Shown piece by piece: positions 23,974 to 39,200 of a DNA stretch of 64,000 nucleotides. The stretch is from the NCBI GenBank assembly GCA_020055645.1, contig CM034546.1:112065375-112129374 (forward strand), written 5' to 3'. How positions within the stretch are numbered: position 1 is the stretch's first letter; each line of letters starts with the position of its first letter. The notes under the pieces were generated by a model. It saw only the letters and a program-made list of their open reading frames with translations. It had not been told where the DNA came from and searched no databases. The position numbers and the translations under genes are program-made. Origin of the DNA: Tomocerus qinae. Its lineage: Eukaryota; Arthropoda; Collembola; Entomobryomorpha; Tomoceridae.

Positions 23974-26900
23974 TATTTACAGATTCATTAACTTCATTCA
24001 TCATGCAATTCCAAACTACTATCAATGATTATTCATTACCCAAGCAAACTATCATAATCTCTTGCGTAACATTCCATAAAGGACACCTTGTCGCATTAGC
24101 GTTTCATTCGTATTAAGGACGCATCTTACAAAACAAAAAATTCCCTTAGCACAGGTAAAAACTGTAAATTATCCATATTAAAGTAATACTTAACCTAACT
24201 CGTAGCTACATAATTCATGGGCACTGAAATGTAGAAGGAAACACCTTCATGTACTCTGATTGACAATAAAATTGTTGATATTCATACGCTAAACGATCAA
24301 ATGGATCAAAATTATTATATCTTAACCTTCCTTTGGAAAATTGAGGTGTCCAATGAGGTAATATTCAATTCATTACAGTAGTTCCTTAAAATTACCTGTA
24401 ATTTTAATGAATGAACACTGTAACTACTTATACTGAATTGTGTTCTAGCTTATGGTACAGTTATGTAATGTTTACGTGTGCGTGAGTATATTGCCCCATT
24501 GTTATGTCATGGCATGGTCACTCACCACACCAGAAACAAAGTTGCTTACTTAAGTATGCAAATTATAATGCGTATCAGACTGTAAAAACTATCCTGAGTT
24601 CTTATTTAACCACTTGGAGAGGATAATGACAACACAATTTCATTCAAAACTCTCAGCTGACATTGTTCTCCTTCCAAGGTCGAATACATGCAATAATAAC
24701 AATGCTAAATGCCAAAATTTTTCACATTACTTTATTTATATCTAAGACACGACATTTTATACATATTACGTATATATTTCACTGGGTAGCCAGCCATGTG
24801 CATTATACATAGATATAGATCATGAATCTGTCACAGTTTGATCATCCTCATTGTATTACTTATTGCTTATTTCGTCGTGAAGTCATATCTTCTTCCATCA
24901 CAATTTCTTCTCATCAATATATATTATACACACAAATACTTAAGCATGTCACACCATATTTATTTTTTTATCATTTCGGTCGGAACCGTTATAAATATTC
25001 ATTCGAGAATGTTCAACATTCTTCTCAATTCTCCAATCCATCACACTTTGAGCAGATTTCACCTATAGGTACACTAAGCTTCTGTATAATATGCATACAC
25101 AGATAGTACAGGGGTAATGTGCCCATGTCTATTTTACAATTTATTTATAGAAGTACTATTCAATTCAGAGAGGAGAAGATGACACATTCGAGAGTTTATA
25201 ATACAATGAGAATACAGCATTTAGCAATAGCTTTTATCTAACATCTTAATAATTTTCTTGAACCTTTGCAGATTGTTACAATCCATTATGATCAGGTTGC
25301 ACTAATTATGAGATAATTAGTTCTAGTAGGTCCAGAGAAAACCTACTATAAGCGTACCGAATATATTTTTAGATACTTGTAATAATACCACAAGATATTA
25401 CAGTTTTTAGGGTTAAGGGATGCTACTCTACAGTCTTCGATGCCTTAAGTACTAAATGCCTTAAATGCTAGTACTCTTGATGCTTACAAGTATTTTCTTT
25501 AACATTTAGTTATGTAGTTAATAATTGCAAGATTTAAGGCAGGAATTTGATGCTTGTCATTTTTAAGTAGCATCTACTTATACGTTTTAGATAGATCTGG
25601 CTTAAAACTAGCAATACATAGAATATAGATTTGACATTTAATACCATAATGTTTACATATGCAATGCTTTATACTTACTATTCTTAGATCATCGAGGCAT
25701 CATTTTCTTGTCTTGTGATTCCTCATTTCTATTAACATTTCAAGTTAACTAATTATCAGTATTTGTCTGAGGGAACAAATAACTATGTACAGGATGTCTT
25801 TTATAGGGTTACGCAGTTACAACAGTGAGTGAGTATGAACGTTATTAAATTAAATGGACTACCAATACTAATGTTACAACAATCGTGCATCAAAGATCAT
25901 TGCACATTGAAAAACAACTATATATTAGATTTAGTTTTGAGATACTGATATTCTAGTTCGGTGTTTTATCAGTTACGTATTGACGATTTAGTACCATATG
26001 TGGACTGCACTGATTATTGCTATGTTAGGTATGCACCGGGATTTATTTTAGCGGAGCATCATGCATGTTTATGCAGAAAGGCTGTTTATGCTCGTACAAA
26101 TCACAGTAAAATATGGAAAGGTTTCGTGTAATTAGTTACAATTGCTTTTTAAGTGTGCATTAACAGTTTAGGTACTTTGTGACAGGTTAGGTATGTTATA
26201 AATACATATGATACTCTTAATTTGTGTGTTGGAAGTACCAACTACAAAGTCTAACAGGCATAGTAAAGTACTTTGGCTATATTTGGATGCACTAACTTAA
26301 ATATTTAGGGCAAATAACTACATTAACCACTAAATACCAGTAAAACTGCTTTGTGAACATATTTTAATTCACATTCTCTATGTATTAGTAAAATCAATCC
26401 CGAATCTGCAGAACACTCGAGAATTTAATCAAGAGGTTCCAATTCCAAGAAGTGATTACTAATGGTCAGCACTAGTTAATAACATACATCTTTTATTACA
26501 TTATTCAATTATTGCTAGTTATGGTTATGATTTGAGTTACTTCATTTTAATTTTCAGTACCTCTTCAGCCTATATTCATTATCAATAGCTCTTGAAATAC
26601 TAAATGCTTTACTACTGTATATAATTGAGTGGTACATTAGGAAATAGCAATAAATATTGGTTTGGCCAATTGAAACGGTGACGTACACAGGGAGAATTTA
26701 ATATAGTAGAAACTAGTTACTTGACTGTTAACACATTTGATCATTCCATGCATGCTGTTATGGATTAAATATTGTTCAACTTTGGGGAGTAACCCATTCT
26801 TAACTAAAAAAATTTAAAAAACAGGTTTCGTTAAATTTAAAAATTTGAAGATTATTGCGAACTGATGCTCATAAGCTTGTAATATACTCGTAGGATCTGG

Positions 26901-28202
26901 GACCATGATACTTATAAATATTGTGCAAGCAGTTGTAATTGTGTCACTCTAAACACTTTCAGTTTCTCTTGATTACATAATTGAATATTTAAAATTACAT
27001 TTTGTATGTACTGAAAGAGGTTTACAATATGAAACCATTGAGACGGCTATTTAGGTACATTTTATATAGGAGCTACTTCAATAAGTACTTCAAGTTTAAA
27101 TGACATGCAGGACATCCGGAGGGAAATGACCACGTCACTAGAAGATGTTTGAACTCGGAGTAAACGTCGGAGTAGCTTCATTTTTGAGTAAATTGAGTGT
27201 ACTTGGTTATAGTTGTGGATACCCGTTACTTTTATTGCTGTAATATAATATTTAACTCTGAAGACCTTACTGGATATTAACGTAATGGAAGGAATACTCA
27301 ACACAATTGAAGTAGTAATTTATTAGGCACCTAGGGTAGTACAATATAAACTATAAGAGATCATTTTGGTTTGTAAAAACACAATATACCGTATTTACCA
27401 CAAGTCTTTATTCTTCCATTTGTGTCAATTAGGTGAATTACTAATTGCAGGGTAATATAATAATTGAATACTCTATCAAATATTATAAATGTAATACCGA
27501 ATTGTCATGAACCAAAGTCGTATCCATAAGATTTTATCCACGAGATAGAAAATGACCTCCGTTTCTATCCGACTCTAGGTTGAAGCCTCTTAGGTATTGA
27601 GATATAGCTATTCGTGGAAAATAACAGTAATGATAAGACTGTTAGCTAAATGGAGGATTGTAAGGTACATAAGGGATTCTTCGCTACTTGGTTAGATTTA
27701 TTTTGTATCTTAACATATAAGGAGCAGTACATTTTCCAAAATTCTAAATCTATCTTACTTATTCTGTGCGTGGTTTTGATATTAGGTGTAAGAAAGGGCA
27801 TTACTTGATAGACTGTGCTTAAGAATGAAAGAAACTAATAACCACACTAAGAGGTCAAAACTTGAACAAACAGGATAATTATCTTGGCCATAATATTTGT
27901 AGCATCACACTTGCCCGTGAAACATTTATCCTTATTTGGCATTATTGGCGATAACAGTAATAATAGCAACTAGCCCCAGAAGTATTTATGGAAAATAAAT
28001 ATTCTAAATCTTTGGTAGTTATACTGCAGATGGATAAGAAAACATTTCGACGGCAGTTGTTCAGTAAAGTAATATTATTTTGAATTTTGCAATGGGTTTT
28101 CTTCAAGCTGAATTTGGGCTGGCTGGAATGCTTGCAGATTTGGTTCATTCAGGTTTTTAAGTCCCACTTTAGATTTCTGTATTAAGCTGGAGGAGGATTT
28201 TC
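23974..28202. other. intergenic DNA between convergent genes
   Basis: Over 4 kb of AT-rich sequence between the ends of the acyltransferase gene (plus) and PAQR3 gene (minus). Short frames at 24822-25106 and 27062-27304 are not supported by motif or splice context. No repeats stand out. Confidence 0.4.
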
Positions 28203-28208
28203 TTTATT
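28203..28208 (-). terminator. AATAAA overlapping the PAQR3 stop codon
   Basis: On the minus strand the last codon and stop read GAA TAA AG, so the TAA at 28206-28204 sits inside an AATAAA hexamer. If used, the 3' UTR would be only a few tens of bases. A later alternative, TTTATT on the plus strand, lies near 27407. Confidence 0.35.
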
Positions 28209-31200
28209 CGGAGAATGAGTAGAGAGCTTTGTATTCTTCGCTACAAGGATGAGTCGCTCTGAATTCCAAGTACATAACTCCCGTATTATGCCAGTGATAA
28301 AGGGCGAGCACGATCAAAATGTGCCAAATCTGATGGGAACTCCCGATGTAGTTTACGATACCTGGCCACACTCGCTCTGGGATACGGCAAACATAAAAGA
28401 AAAACGCTGCACCACTTATAATGTATATCCATACAATTCTTGGCAACAGCATCTGAAAATACGAGAAATGTAAGCTCATTATTTTCAAGTATTATACCAA
28501 TTCAAAATCATAACTCACAAAATAATAGGACATTCTTAACTACAGAAATAACATCAAATTGCGGAGATATTGCAAAACATGGGAATCTTAATGAGTAGGA
28601 AATCGTTTCTGTCATTATGTACAAACAGCTCAGAATTCAGCATTATTTGCATATTTGCAGTATGATTATTATATCTATAAGTAAATGTACCGCAGCAGTA
28701 TGAAAATAGTAATTAGAAATGTTTAGGTAACTCAGTCTTCAGCATTCGCTTTAGTTTGTGTGATAAAATGGCAAACAAGCATTAGTAAGGAATTTGGTAA
28801 GGAATGACATTTAGGAATTCGTTTTGTCTGTAATTTAATGAAATTGCATTATGTCTAAGCAAACAAGGAGGTCAAATAAGAGAATGATGCTCTGGAATTT
28901 GGTAATGAATAGTTTAAAGTGGTGGATACCACAAAGTGCTGAAATGTAAGAGCACGAATATCTAGTTACATAATGTATGAAGGAGTCAAGCTGTAAGTTC
29001 AGAAATACATCAATATCAATAAAATCGATAAGTGCAAAACTCCCCTTTCTGTTTCGTTTATAAATAAAATATCTATTGCTACAGTATAGTTTGATATTAA
29101 TGACATACCCCAACTGCTTCGCTTTCAGTGCCATGAAGTAGAGCCCAGTGAAATGTTGGGACGACACCATAAGCTGCCCAGCCTATTTAAACACACACAT
29201 AAAATAATTACAATACGAATAGAATTGTTAATAGCTATATAAATGTTTTACCGCCAAAAACGACGAGACGCCATTGAAAACGGTCTTCTTTGTTCACGAT
29301 TGGCATGATTTGCATGACAAGAGCCGTGATGAATATGGCGGCGACGGTAACTAAGTAGAAATTGAGCCAAAACTGCAAGAAACGAACAATTTAGAATGGT
29401 CAATCATTTTAGCCTTTATACTAACTTTTATGGTAATTTTCCTTTTAATGTACGTTGCGATGCACTCTACAAAAATTAACTCCAGCGACATATAGCGTGC
29501 AATAGACATGGATTGTTAGTGTTACAATTTTATTTACCAATACTAAATACATTTAACGAGATAATCTCACGTAAATTGGAAAAACTAGTAATAGCTGTTC
29601 CAAAATCAATTTGGAAGGGAGCAACTGTTTTGTATAGGATACATTTAATAGAGGAAATCAAGTAATTGAAACTAACTAAAGCAAACAACTATTTGTACAT
29701 TAACCTCGAATCCATAACTTCTGCAAACACGAACATGCATTATCCTAAAAGACATTAGAGCATTTTTATGTGAATTGGAGAACTTACAGGTACACACGAA
29801 AAGGCGTAATAAATTCCAGAAATGTAGATTGCCAGGAGACAGAACGATACCCCAAATAAATCAGCGGACAACCAATTTCGGTAGAATTTCTCTGAGCAGC
29901 AGCAGAAAACGTGGTATAATGTTGACAGCAGCATACAGGCCTGTACATCAATTAAATTAAAAAAATGTACTCATGGACAGTACGTAAACGTGGCAATGGC
30001 ATGTTTTACGATTTTTTAAGATTCATATAAATTACTTCATAGAGCCACATTACATTGAAGTTAAAGTTAGGACTTAGTAAAATGTAGGTAAGTACTAATG
30101 TACAAAAAGTGCATCGCAAGTGTTCTCACTACTTATTTCATGGAACCCTGGATCATTTTACGTTTCATTAAAATGGAGCCATTCATCTTAAATTCCATTT
30201 TATGATTATTGATTAATATATAGACTTGTAGGTCGTTTTTTGGATATTGGTGGCAGTGACAGAGGAAAAAAACAATTACTATAGTATTCATTTCATTATG
30301 TATCTGATGTGATAGTTTCGGCTGTTTCATTGAAAAAATTAAATCCATTTTCAAACTATCTGTGAGAAAAATCCTATTTTTGCTTTAGGTGAGAATTAAA
30401 TAGAGTAATCGCATTGAAGTACTATAAAGTACCCATTAATGTTCTCAATGTTAGTGAAACAATAGTATTCTCTCAAATAAAAATTAATTGCCACCACGGT
30501 GGGTATGAAACTTACCATAAAACAAAGGAGAAGAAGAGTAATGACGACTTGATCCCAAGGTTGAGTCTTGGGTAAATCAATTAGACCTAGCGAGTCGTAT
30601 ACTGTCAGTGCCAGAAAGAACACAAATCCTCCGAGATGCGACCATATATTCAGAGTTTCATTTGTCCACCATAGCACACTGAAAATTTAGAATCATTTTT
30701 ATGCTATTAGTAAAGCGATCATTTGCCAGGTGAGAGCAAAACAATCGTAAATTTTGCTTACGTAATAACGCAACATGCGTATTTGCAAAAAAAATTTGTT
30801 ATCTCTACTGTTCTATAATACACTATTGAATAAGTTCAAAAATAGGTGGGAATAATACGATCATAAAGATTAAAGTAAAAATGGGATGAGATAACTCTTG
30901 ACTCGTTTAGCTCCAATCTAATCTCAATAAAGTTAGTTACTAGTAAACTAAAGGCGATAAATAGAAATCAAAAAAACTTTTGATTTTTATAACGACTCTG
31001 CGTTTGTAGTTCAATCTGTATCATTGTAGATATCATACATTTGAGCATTTTTCTTTCCGCAGTTTGAGCATTTCAATGATTTCATAGACAGAACTAAATT
31101 CTACCGTATGCGTTTAAATACCTATTAAGTTACGCTACTTACCCTGAGACCGAGACAAGGCGTTCATAATTCACATAAGCTAGGAATAAATAATTATATT

Positions 31201-33280
31201 TCTAAAAGGTACATACTATCGTAGTAATACTATTATACAGATGCTATATGAATATAGACCAGGTATAATATAAATAGAACATTAGTATGTTATTTGCATG
31301 GTTATTTCTTGTGCCAAAGCACAAGCAATTGATCTTGTCAAATGTTACTATAGATTAAGATTCATTCATTATCCAAACATTGGCCTTATCCAAAGGTCTA
31401 AACAGTGTTATTCCCTCCATACATTACTGAACTCTGATATTATTCATTAGATTTATTCCATCAGAATACTGGACAAAAATTTATTTAGAAGCATAAATGA
31501 ATACACGTGGGATGAAGTGCTTTTGGTATGTAAGGAAAGAAGCACGTCACGAGTTAAAGTAGTTGAATGCATTTTTTAATCCCATTACCAGGAAAAATGT
31601 AGTACTAAAGAAAAGGTCACCACTATTCGTAAGATCATCTTTCATACGTATGACGCTTAAAAGTAGTGCATTAGCCATTGTAAAGTACTCCATTCACAGC
31701 ACTTACAGACTATAGCACATAAGTATACCGAAATACTTTGATCTTTGATCGCACTTAACAGTCACAATTCGCATCAGGTTTCCCTATTGCGCTACACTCG
31801 AATGTACATCATCCATCCACTCCCTAGGTGAATTGCAAAATCCACTTGCGACGCAATGTTTCTACTCTCGAGTTGTATTCCAACAGGACAGATAAGAATG
31901 GCAAATCCATTATTTAAAGAAATCCTATATGGGACTGGCAATCGTGAATCGCTATTATACTTATTACAACAATCTGCCAAACAACAACAGAGCCAAATTC
32001 TATGTCACTTACAAGGAATTACAAGCATCAAATCTGTTGTGAAATATTAGTCTTACAAGAACATTAAAGCCAAATACACAAATTGCAGATCACTGTTTCC
32101 GTTTGCGTAACCGAAAATTTTAACATAACTAATTCATTAATATATTCAAATAGATCCCTCTAAAAATGATAATCTACGGCTAACACGAGATTGTTAGCTC
32201 ATAATTATATGCTTCATCATGTAAACGAATAATTAGTTAATCATGGTCAACTGAAATAGTAGTAGTGGTACTTTAAAACTTGCTTATAAGATAAAACCAT
32301 TATTAGCTTGGATAGGCTAAGCTTTTCTGTGGAGTATCATGCATCAATACTAATACCGGTACCAACGGAAAATAAATTAAAATGAGACAAATGTCTATAC
32401 AAACGCAAGCAGTAGTAAACTAGTTGAAACCTGAGAAGGACGCATGAATTGACTAGATCTCATTTGTTTACTAATTCTTTTCCTACTTATGAAAGTGTTA
32501 TGTCGCGTGGTCTCAAGTTGAAACGTAACATTCGATAAATAAATATGTATTGAATTGAATCAATGATTCATATCTGAAAATACAGTACAATTTAAATTTC
32601 ACTTTTGACAAACCTAAAATATGTAATACAAGAAATTTATTTGTTACCTCTTGACACATTCAAATGGCGTAAGATTGTTCCTGTAGCCTCCAGTGATATA
32701 TGGCTAAAAATAAAATAAAAATACTTTTGGATTATTCCAATTATGTATTAAAAGCGATAAAAATGTATTCAAAATGAATGCCTACGTTGAATTTGAGGTA
32801 GAACGGTGCCTCATCGAAGGAAAGTCTGGCTCGTTTCTTATTAGATGATTCTGAGGTGGATTCGGAATCAACACATTTGCACCAGGATGAGTATGACTCT
32901 TTGAAGTTTTCACTGGAGTATTTTCCAGCTTTGGAGCTCATGACGTTTTTCTTGCAATCCGAAGATTTGCACACAGAAACGGTTTTATTGCTTTTTAAGT
33001 CTTTGCGTTTTTGTCGAGTCTCATGAGCAGTCACATCAACACGAGGTGGGTCACCACTACGGATACTATTATTGCTATTTGTGTTAGTAGCACTATTAGT
33101 AGTGCTACTGTGGGTTGTACTAGAGATACTTGAGGTTCGTTGTCTTAAAGAAACTCCATCTGACTCTTTCTCGTTTTGTCTGTGAGGAGTTGGAGGTTGC
33201 TGTCCATCTGAAGAGCTGTGAAATAGGGAGTTAACGCTGAACCAGCATATTTTCCTAGTGGTAGGAAGTAGTGCTGTCAT
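28204..33280 (-). CDS. PAQR3: PAQR3-like seven-pass progestin/adipoQ receptor family protein
   Basis: Seven exons in minus order: 33280-32786, 32703-32648, 30678-30516, 29940-29788, 29372-29252, 29182-29109 and 28452-28204; every junction is GT-AG with matching phase, giving 436 residues. Residues 1-165 are a Ser/Thr/Asn-rich extension. The family core follows: YITGGYRNNLTPFECVKS, then WTNETLNIWSHLGGF, with seven membrane helices. Metal-site residues are intact: S244-x3-H248 (STLYH), D265 in ADLFGVS (17 after the His), and H394/H398 in GSSHQIWH after IPERVWPG. AAYGVVPTFHW is also typical. Human PAQR3 (RKTG) is a Golgi protein restraining Raf and modulating lipid signalling; this localisation is inferred. 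The first exon is less certain: a good acceptor (CTATTTCACAG) ends at 33216 inside it, so the true start may lie elsewhere. Introns of 415-1969 bases hold nothing clear. Confidence 0.92.
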
Positions 33281-36200
33281 ATTGTACGAATCTTCCCCAG
33301 AAAATAACTAAGAGTCAAGTGGGATTTCCACAAGGGTACAAAGGATAGGATTTGGATTGGCTGTAAGTAGAGGCTGACCAGCTTCTATGTATTTGATTTG
33401 CTACAGATTTACTTTTCTTTGCCCCAATGACCAGGAAACACTTGATCTGTGCCACAGACACACAACCAACCACTCAACTACTCGTATGATGGTGAAACTT
33501 TTCGAAAGCGATGATCCCCTCAATGCAACGTCCGCATTGTGACTCGTCTTTGCTTCTACTGATGATGAAGACAACCACTACTCGCTCTCCTCAGCTCTCT
33601 GAGATAATCATAAAACATCAAGATAACAGTCAAACACTCGTAAATGATGAATGGCAAGTGTAATATACACTTTCTGTACTAAAGACTCACTACCACGAAA
33701 TGTATATCTTATAATAAACCATGAGATTATTAAATGCCTATAGGTCTATTTATTTCAAGTAGATATATTTCTTATACTAAATATATACACAGATAAAGTA
33801 GGTACATTCCACGTTATAATCATGTATATATAAACATGCAGCTCTGAGTTCGAAAAGAAACAAAAGTGTTTAGAGTTATTAAGGCCTAGGTTGTCTGCCA
33901 ATGTAAGTAGTGTGGTTAGTTAGGAAAAGTGCAACATCAAAGTCAGAAGCGAGCCAAGAAAGAACCTTATAACAAATACACTCTCTATATACTTATATAT
34001 ACACGTACTCATTAAGTGTTATAACTGCAGCTTGCAATCACTGACTCAGTTAACATTAACACACATACCTACAATAATTCTAAATACAAACCACAACTCC
34101 CTTTCTACGTGCCTTGACAATACTCTTCTTGTTAGTCTAACGTTAGACTATCTTGAACATGTTTAATGCATAGACAGAGCACCAATTATTCCTCAGTGGT
34201 CAAGTGGTGCCCCGATTGTCTCAATAGGTCAATTGAATTCTCATACTTCTATAGTTATCTCTGAATTTACTATCTATACCTATAAGACACTTCTTTGAAA
34301 AACACGTACTATATAAAACTAGATCTCTGAATCACCTGATTGCATACATGTAATCATCTGTAGCAATGTTTATATTGATAGTACCTATATCACCTTTATA
34401 TAATTGAGCATAGTTGATTTCTTAATTATACGTTGCGGATATGTCTGCTCAATCTATGCGCTTCATTCACTCATCTAATCTTTTTCTCATCTTGGACAAC
34501 CCATGTTCATGGACATAAACTATATAATATCACGCTATCACAATCTAAAACTCTCTTTAAGTCAGGATGAGTCGTAATAACAACCTCTAAACGTATTAGT
34601 ACATTATACAAACTCTCACGAAACAATGGCAAGAGGATGTGCGAAAAGGTGCGCTTCCAATAAAAACAATGCAATATTTATCGCATTGATAGATATGAAT
34701 GACCCTCCTCCGTTCATGCACCTTGGTACAGTGAATAAAGATTTTTATGCGAAAAAATCTAAAAAAGTACTTGAGCTATTATGACACAATGCTTATTGTA
34801 ACTTTGGAACAGACAATTCATTTTGGGTACCTGTTACTGCTATTATGAGGTAACTGAACGTGCTCGACAATATATCATATTAGTGTGCATCAATGCTGTA
34901 CCGTGCCAACCTGCATTTACAACAGATGAGAAAGAGACTTCTGCCTCAACAATGAATGGATTTCTTATCAGTGCATGTATTTGGGTGGTGGATTCTTTAT
35001 CTTACTTATTATATTGTATGAATTATACTTCTTGCATTTAGATAGTTATTAAAATGTGTAATATAAATCTTTACTTATATAGATAACTATTGAATTTGAA
35101 ATGTTGCTGCTATTACGGCCATATACACTAGTATACGCCTATACGGCCTAAACGTGTGTTAAGAAGTACAGTAAGCACCCACCATTATTATGCGTAACTA
35201 TTGCACACAATTTTTAGTTCATTTTAACGACTCTGAATTTCTCTGCCTAAGGCATTCGTGTAATTTATAATTCGCATTGGCCTTTACCGTCACACAAGCG
35301 TGCATCAGACAGGTTAAAAAGATGTGTGGATATCTCAAAGTTAAATTAGGTAATACCATGCCACGGAAAAAAACCTTATCGGTGATGTTTACAAATGCAA
35401 ACGTATAAAAAATGCGAAAGTTAAAAAAATGGTTAAAAAGTTCAAAATGGGTAAATCCTAAGAAATTGCTGATTGCATGTAAATTTTGAATGGTTGGGTC
35501 ATTAAAACATTCAGCTAACCAAATAAGTTCATTACATAAGTGAATAATATCATGTCTTGATGCTACTTTGCATGCATACAAGAATTTCGTCAATTAAAGT
35601 ACATTATTATGATTATATGATGTTGAATGTGATCGCTACTACCTTTCTTAAAGATCCAAATTGGAAATGAATTGTACTCGTGTAGAAATGTGTCTCACTG
35701 CAAACCACTGCCAACCAGAAAGAGCATCGTCCAACTGTTCGTGGAAGATAGATATTTGCAAAGCATGCTAAGACAACATGTACTAATATATTCTATACTA
35801 TGTATAACATATTGCAGATCTTTATTGTGATATATTCTCATTGCATGCATGATTCTGAAAAAACATAACCGTGTTTGCTTTGCTGTACATAACAGAACTG
35901 TACATGCCACAGTTATATTATGTACACGATAACAACCAAAATTCATAGTCATTACTCGCCACTGCAGTTGCCCTGAACTCGTTTTATTGTAGCACGCATT
36001 TTAATGAGGTGGAATTTTAAGCAATTTTCTTTTACATCGGTGAAAATGGCAATTTCTATTGACTATACAAAGTTATTACTTCTAGAAGGTCGATGGTTTT
36101 CTTATTCAAATGAAATTCAACAACAAATTGATTTATTGATTGCAAGATAAATAAAATTTGTTACCTTTTCCATAACTCCAAATTGAAGGGATTACCAGGA

Positions 36201-39200
36201 TCCGACATTTATTTGTGTTGGACGTGTTTCCCAAAGAGCCCTCAGGATTGAAGATTTCTGATAACTATATTAGGACAAATTTGACACTGATGGGACATTA
36301 TGCAATGAAAACGGTGTTGATCACCAATATATACAGACTATGGGAAGTGGATGAACTGTGGATGTGAAATGCAGGACCAGAGGCGCAGACATCCGACCGA
36401 ATGGATTATTATGCACTATAGTTCGGTGTGGATAATACAATACAATAGCTAAAGAAATGTAGGGCAGCGATATGCAGAACCTGTTCCAAAGTTGCACTCA
36501 AAAGAGCCAAGGCTGTTCCTTATTTCCCTACAACATCTATATGGATGAGTTGTATTGCATCTTTCTGTGGATAAGCTAGGCTAATGCAAGATGCATCAAG
36601 AAAGCGCAATACTACAGTCAAGAGCAGACACCAAACTACTTCAGCAACTATGGAACGTATAACAGTAACCCAGTTTTCTGCAGAACTCAGCTAGATGTGT
36701 GCGCAAAGGTCTCTGCGATTCAAAGCTTAATCGATTGACTTTTATGTCTACATTATTATTTGACAGACTTAGGCCTATACTAGACCTACTCTCTGTCTCA
36801 AACAAAAACAATCCAAAGCATTCCCCAAATCCGAAAAGTTTCACCAACTTCTAAAACAGAATTCGGTATATAGCTCAGAAGAACAATGAAAACCTAGTAG
36901 GTATACTATAAAATCTAAAGAGACCTAAATGAAAAGGGGACTTAGCGACCTCCTCAGAATTCTCAAACAATTCGCTAGAATTTTGATATATGTAGTACAA
37001 TGTTATAGAATTAGAATAGAATTTGTTCACTTGAATTAGCACGTTTAAAACAATTGGCCGCAGGTACATAAAGTATGGAACGGAAACCTTGATGAACAGA
37101 AAAGCTACCGAGTCCCGAGTTTTAAAGTTTCGGAAGAATCCGGCCGTACTATTATTTCTGCTTGTATTCTGTCGACTCTAGAATTTCATTGTTCATCAAG
37201 TTGAGATGCGCATTGTTAAAATCACCATTGAAATTTCATTAAGGACAAGGTAGTAATTCCCCAAAAGTTATGTCTGCAGGAAATTGCTAAACTTCTCTAT
37301 GGTAGATACTTCTGCGATTCTTATCACACAAACTGACTAACCAGCCAATTTTTTCACCTATAAGCACGCGACTGATGTTCTAGGTCGTCTACTTACACTT
37401 GAGTCATCCAAATAGTAGACAAAAGGTTTATTTGTTCGTTTGGGAATCTGAATACTATATATCATGCATCTTTTATGTCCTTGATGTTGACCGATATACC
37501 TCAATAGACTGAATAGAGAATGACTTGGGAATTTGAATAACATTAATAAAAAAGCTACCTGAGAATTGCAAAGGTAAATAAACGAATGTTGATGTGTACC
37601 ACATAGCGTTGGTTTAGTCTCTGTAAAAGCATCGCACATTCTACCATTACTTATGTATGTAGTGTGTCAGACTATGCAGATTTATTGTATGTATATAACA
37701 ACAGTTGGGTATAGTAAATTGTGAGCAATTGGGCATGTTTAGTAAATACAATTGCTATAATTAACCACAAACAATACTATAATGACCCTTTTAATACTTA
37801 AAAATCTGACTTGATACGTATCTGTAACATGTACTGATAGATCGATTTAAAAATTAAGTAACCTTATGTACTATGCTGAAGTGGGGTTAAAAATAATTGC
37901 ATGCTGACTATAACTCATTCAATAATAATTAGAGTTAACTTTAGTTTAAGAGTATCGATTCTAATCGCGAATTGTGCCTTGTACTTTGCCAATAAGTAAT
38001 TTTATGGGATATGTATTACCTACTAATTAAGAGTAGAAAGTTACAGTGGAAATACTAAAGATAGGTATTACAAGACAAGTACAAGCTTGAACTATGCATA
38101 AGATGAATGCAACGATGCAAATGCTATTTGAGAAAGGTTTTTAATCTATTAATAGTTCTATGTAGTAGCATGTAAGTACAAGGTCTAATTTTATAGCTAA
38201 TAATCAAGTGTAAGTTCACTTTCCAAATACAATGAGATAGAAAAATTTTATCTTGTTTCTTGGTTCATTGATAAGATTAGGGTACATATCTTACGCAACT
38301 GACCTCAGGTGATACGATTGACGTTGCACTGCGAATCAAATCCCTGCATTAACACATACCTTAAAATATTTTAAGTCTCATGCTGTATATGTAGGAAATC
38401 AAGGGATTAAGGCATTGCATTGACACCTTTGTGATGTCGAGAACTATTTTATATACAGTAGCATGGAAAAAGGTTCATAAAAGCAGAAAATTCAGTAAAA
38501 AATGGAAAATCTTTCTAAAAGTGCTGCAAGATGAAATGTGCAAAAATATAGTACAACAGAAACGATTTACAATTTTGTAAGCATGGACAAAATTGTTGTT
38601 CAGAGTACCCGTAATAACCAATATATGCCAATTAGTTGTATATTTCAAGGTGACATCTCAGCAAAACGCATTAACATGAATAACATAGGATGTTACATTT
38701 TTATTGGCATTTGAACAAAACCATAAAATTGAATAAGTCATAAAACAAAGGTATCGTCACTCATTGAGATTTTATGATAGAAGTTGCTTTGCATATGCTT
38801 GAGCGTGTCAAAATCTAAGCACATTGTAAAATTATTGAAAAAATGCAACCATGCAGGTTTCTAATGGAGTAGACAGTTTAGTTTTCTCAGTTGATGGCTA
38901 AAAAACAGTGAAACATATCCTTTAAATGACGTAGATTAAAATGCAGGGAGAAACTTAGCAAAAATTGGCAAGGGAAAAATAGGAGATCAACAATAATAAA
39001 GATTTTCGAATGCAGAGCAACAATAACATAGCACAAAAGTATAGGTAATTCGGTGTAGTTTCGTCAACTGTACAAAATAACTTTTATTCATCTTACAAAT
39101 ATAATATACAGATGTTTTAACGACATTAATATATCTTTTCATTTATAAAACCAGTGTGAGTGATCATAATGTTTTGACATTGACACAGGAATTCTACCAC

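Noticed and set aside
35219..35593. 124-codon minus-strand frame
   Set aside because: No recognisable motif or neighbouring exon; a frame of this length can occur by chance. A database search would settle it.
37089..37201. 10-bp inverted repeat CTTGATGAAC / GTTCATCAAG about 100 bases apart
   Set aside because: No flanking target duplication and short arms; expected by chance in a window of this size.
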